Assembly (NCBI RefSeq): GCF_946479415.1 | Contig: NZ_CAMLFY010000003.1 | Span: 1-64,000 of the forward strand | DNA length: 64,000 nt | Source of the DNA: an uncultured Shinella sp. | GTDB taxonomy: Bacteria; Pseudomonadota; Alphaproteobacteria; Rhizobiales; Rhizobiaceae | Direction of reading: 5' to 3' | Shown here: positions 63,591 to 64,000 of the stretch, one piece after another | Layout: every line of letters starts with the position of its first letter | Position numbering within the stretch: position 1 is the stretch's first letter | Position numbers and translations under genes: made by a program | The notes under the pieces: model-generated | Told to the model about the DNA's origin: nothing | What the model saw: the letters and a program-made list of their open reading frames with translations, nothing else | Database searches by the model: none

Positions 63591-63675
63591 GGCGCAAATT
63601 AATCGGCAAATGTCGCGTCTGGCGTATCCGGCGGCAAATTACGGCGTGGCGTCGCAGGTTGCTTCACGCTGAAAT

Positions 63676-63720
63676 GGCGCTGCAAGACAAGAAAGCGCCG
63701 CCTTCGGGAGAGGAGCCCGA
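63676..63720 (+). promoter_or_regulatory. Structured leader upstream of fhs
   Basis: Two hairpins lie in the 5' region of the formate-THF ligase gene: GGCGCT / AGCGCC (63676-63699, 12-base loop) and TCGGG / CCCGA (63704-63720) with the loop AGAGGAG. The second loop could mimic or pair with ribosome-site sequence. No known riboswitch consensus is matched. Confidence 0.4.
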
Positions 63721-63757
63721 CTGCGGTAAAAACGCGCTGAAGAGGGAGCGACACCGC

Positions 63758-64000
63758 ATGGCCGATGTGAAGTCCGATATCGAAATCGCCCGCGCCGCAA
63801 AGAAGAAGCCGATCCTGGAGATCGGCGCCAAGCTCGGCATTCCCGCCGAGCACCTGCTGCCCTACGGCCATGACAAGGCGAAGATCAGCGCCGAGTTTAT
63901 CGCCGACCAGAAGGGCAAGAAGAACGGCAAGCTGATCCTCGTCACCGCGATCAATCCGACACCCGCGGGTGAGGGCAAGACGACCACGACGGTGGGGCTC
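63758..64000 (+). CDS. fhs: Formate-tetrahydrofolate ligase, N-terminal fragment
   Basis: The first 81 codons of the gene are present, and the window ends inside it. The start ([19 protein letters not shown]) with GAGGGAG upstream, the helix [13 protein letters not shown] and the P-loop-like [18 protein letters not shown] are diagnostic of Fhs. The enzyme uses ATP to make 10-formyl-tetrahydrofolate from formate. A structured leader precedes it. Confidence 0.93.
   Translation, partial: MADVKSDIEIARAAKKKPILEIGAKLGIPAEHLLPYGHDKAKISAEFIADQKGKKNGKLILVTAINPTPAGEGKTTTTVGL

Noticed and set aside
63591..63757. Possible tetrahydrofolate (THF-II) or glycine riboswitch before fhs
   Set aside because: The conserved core sequences I remember for these riboswitches are not present; only generic hairpins are seen.

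Overview
The window is chromosomal-type DNA from an alphaproteobacterium of the Rhizobiaceae (Rhizobium/Ensifer/Shinella/Agrobacterium group; the genus cannot be fixed from this sequence). The base composition is GC-rich and the genes are densely packed. Marker genes support the assignment: a BacA/SbmA peptide transporter, a NolR-type ArsR repressor, a ChoX-ChoW-ChoV choline transporter, a DUF1127 microprotein, EcfG-type promoters (GGAAC-N16-CGTT) and a GC-rich intergenic repeat of rhizobial type. I saw no rRNA, tRNA, CRISPR array, IS element or integrase. No gene-free stretch exceeds 300 bases. The longest, 7004-7301 and 4370-4651, hold nothing I recognise.

Layout. 1-4369: end of an IlvD/Edd-family dehydratase, a secreted glycine-rich repeat protein, and a leftward operon ATP-grasp / alpha-E / transglutaminase. 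4652-17255: DMT exporter, DEAD-box helicase, AlkC-like repair protein, host-attachment family protein, MttB-family protein, a large hybrid histidine kinase, a divergent pair that looks like a split MnmC (MnmD methyltransferase plus FAD oxidoreductase), and a PRC-barrel protein. 17371-25217: purine and ureide breakdown (PuuE, UraD, AllA, UraH, GuaD, XdhC) interleaved with a GST, a GreA-like factor, a LysR regulator and a DUF1127 protein, then 3-hydroxybutyrate dehydrogenase. 25414-31968: glycerol kinase, a small lipoprotein, a cysteine-cluster protein, an ECF42-type sigma unit (DGPF partner, sigma factor with C-terminal extension, AHSA1 protein), a luciferase-like oxidoreductase and a methionine aminopeptidase. 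32058-38584: MFS transporter, BacA, polysaccharide deacetylase, NnrU, a YfgM-like TPR protein and Der GTPase. 38637-47754: sugar metabolism (PfkB kinase, Ldh-family oxidoreductase, alpha-glucosidase, aldose epimerase), a toxin-antitoxin pair, adenine deaminase, and a DCC-family/DUF4166 pair. 47811-55164: omega-amino-acid aminotransferase, NolR, HugZ-like protein, choline ABC transporter, thymidine kinase and cytochrome c.

55328-63534 is the least explained part and the best candidate for an undescribed system. It is a rightward cluster encoding a long coiled-coil protein, a protein of unknown fold, an AAA+ ATPase, a DUF6638-like protein and a membrane-anchored DUF2333 protein. Two accessory insertions sit inside it: a strikingly AT-rich membrane-protein gene translationally stitched between its neighbours, and a RelE/XRE toxin-antitoxin pair. 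The window ends in the start of formate-tetrahydrofolate ligase, preceded by a structured leader.

How genes work together: GuaD makes xanthine, adenine deaminase makes hypoxanthine, XdhC matures xanthine dehydrogenase, and UraH-UraD-PuuE-AllA carry oxidised urate to glyoxylate and urea. Xanthine dehydrogenase itself, the urate-oxidising step and allantoate hydrolysis are not encoded in the window. The ECF sigma unit appears to drive itself and the adjacent AHSA1 gene through matching TGTCGG-N17-CGTC promoters.
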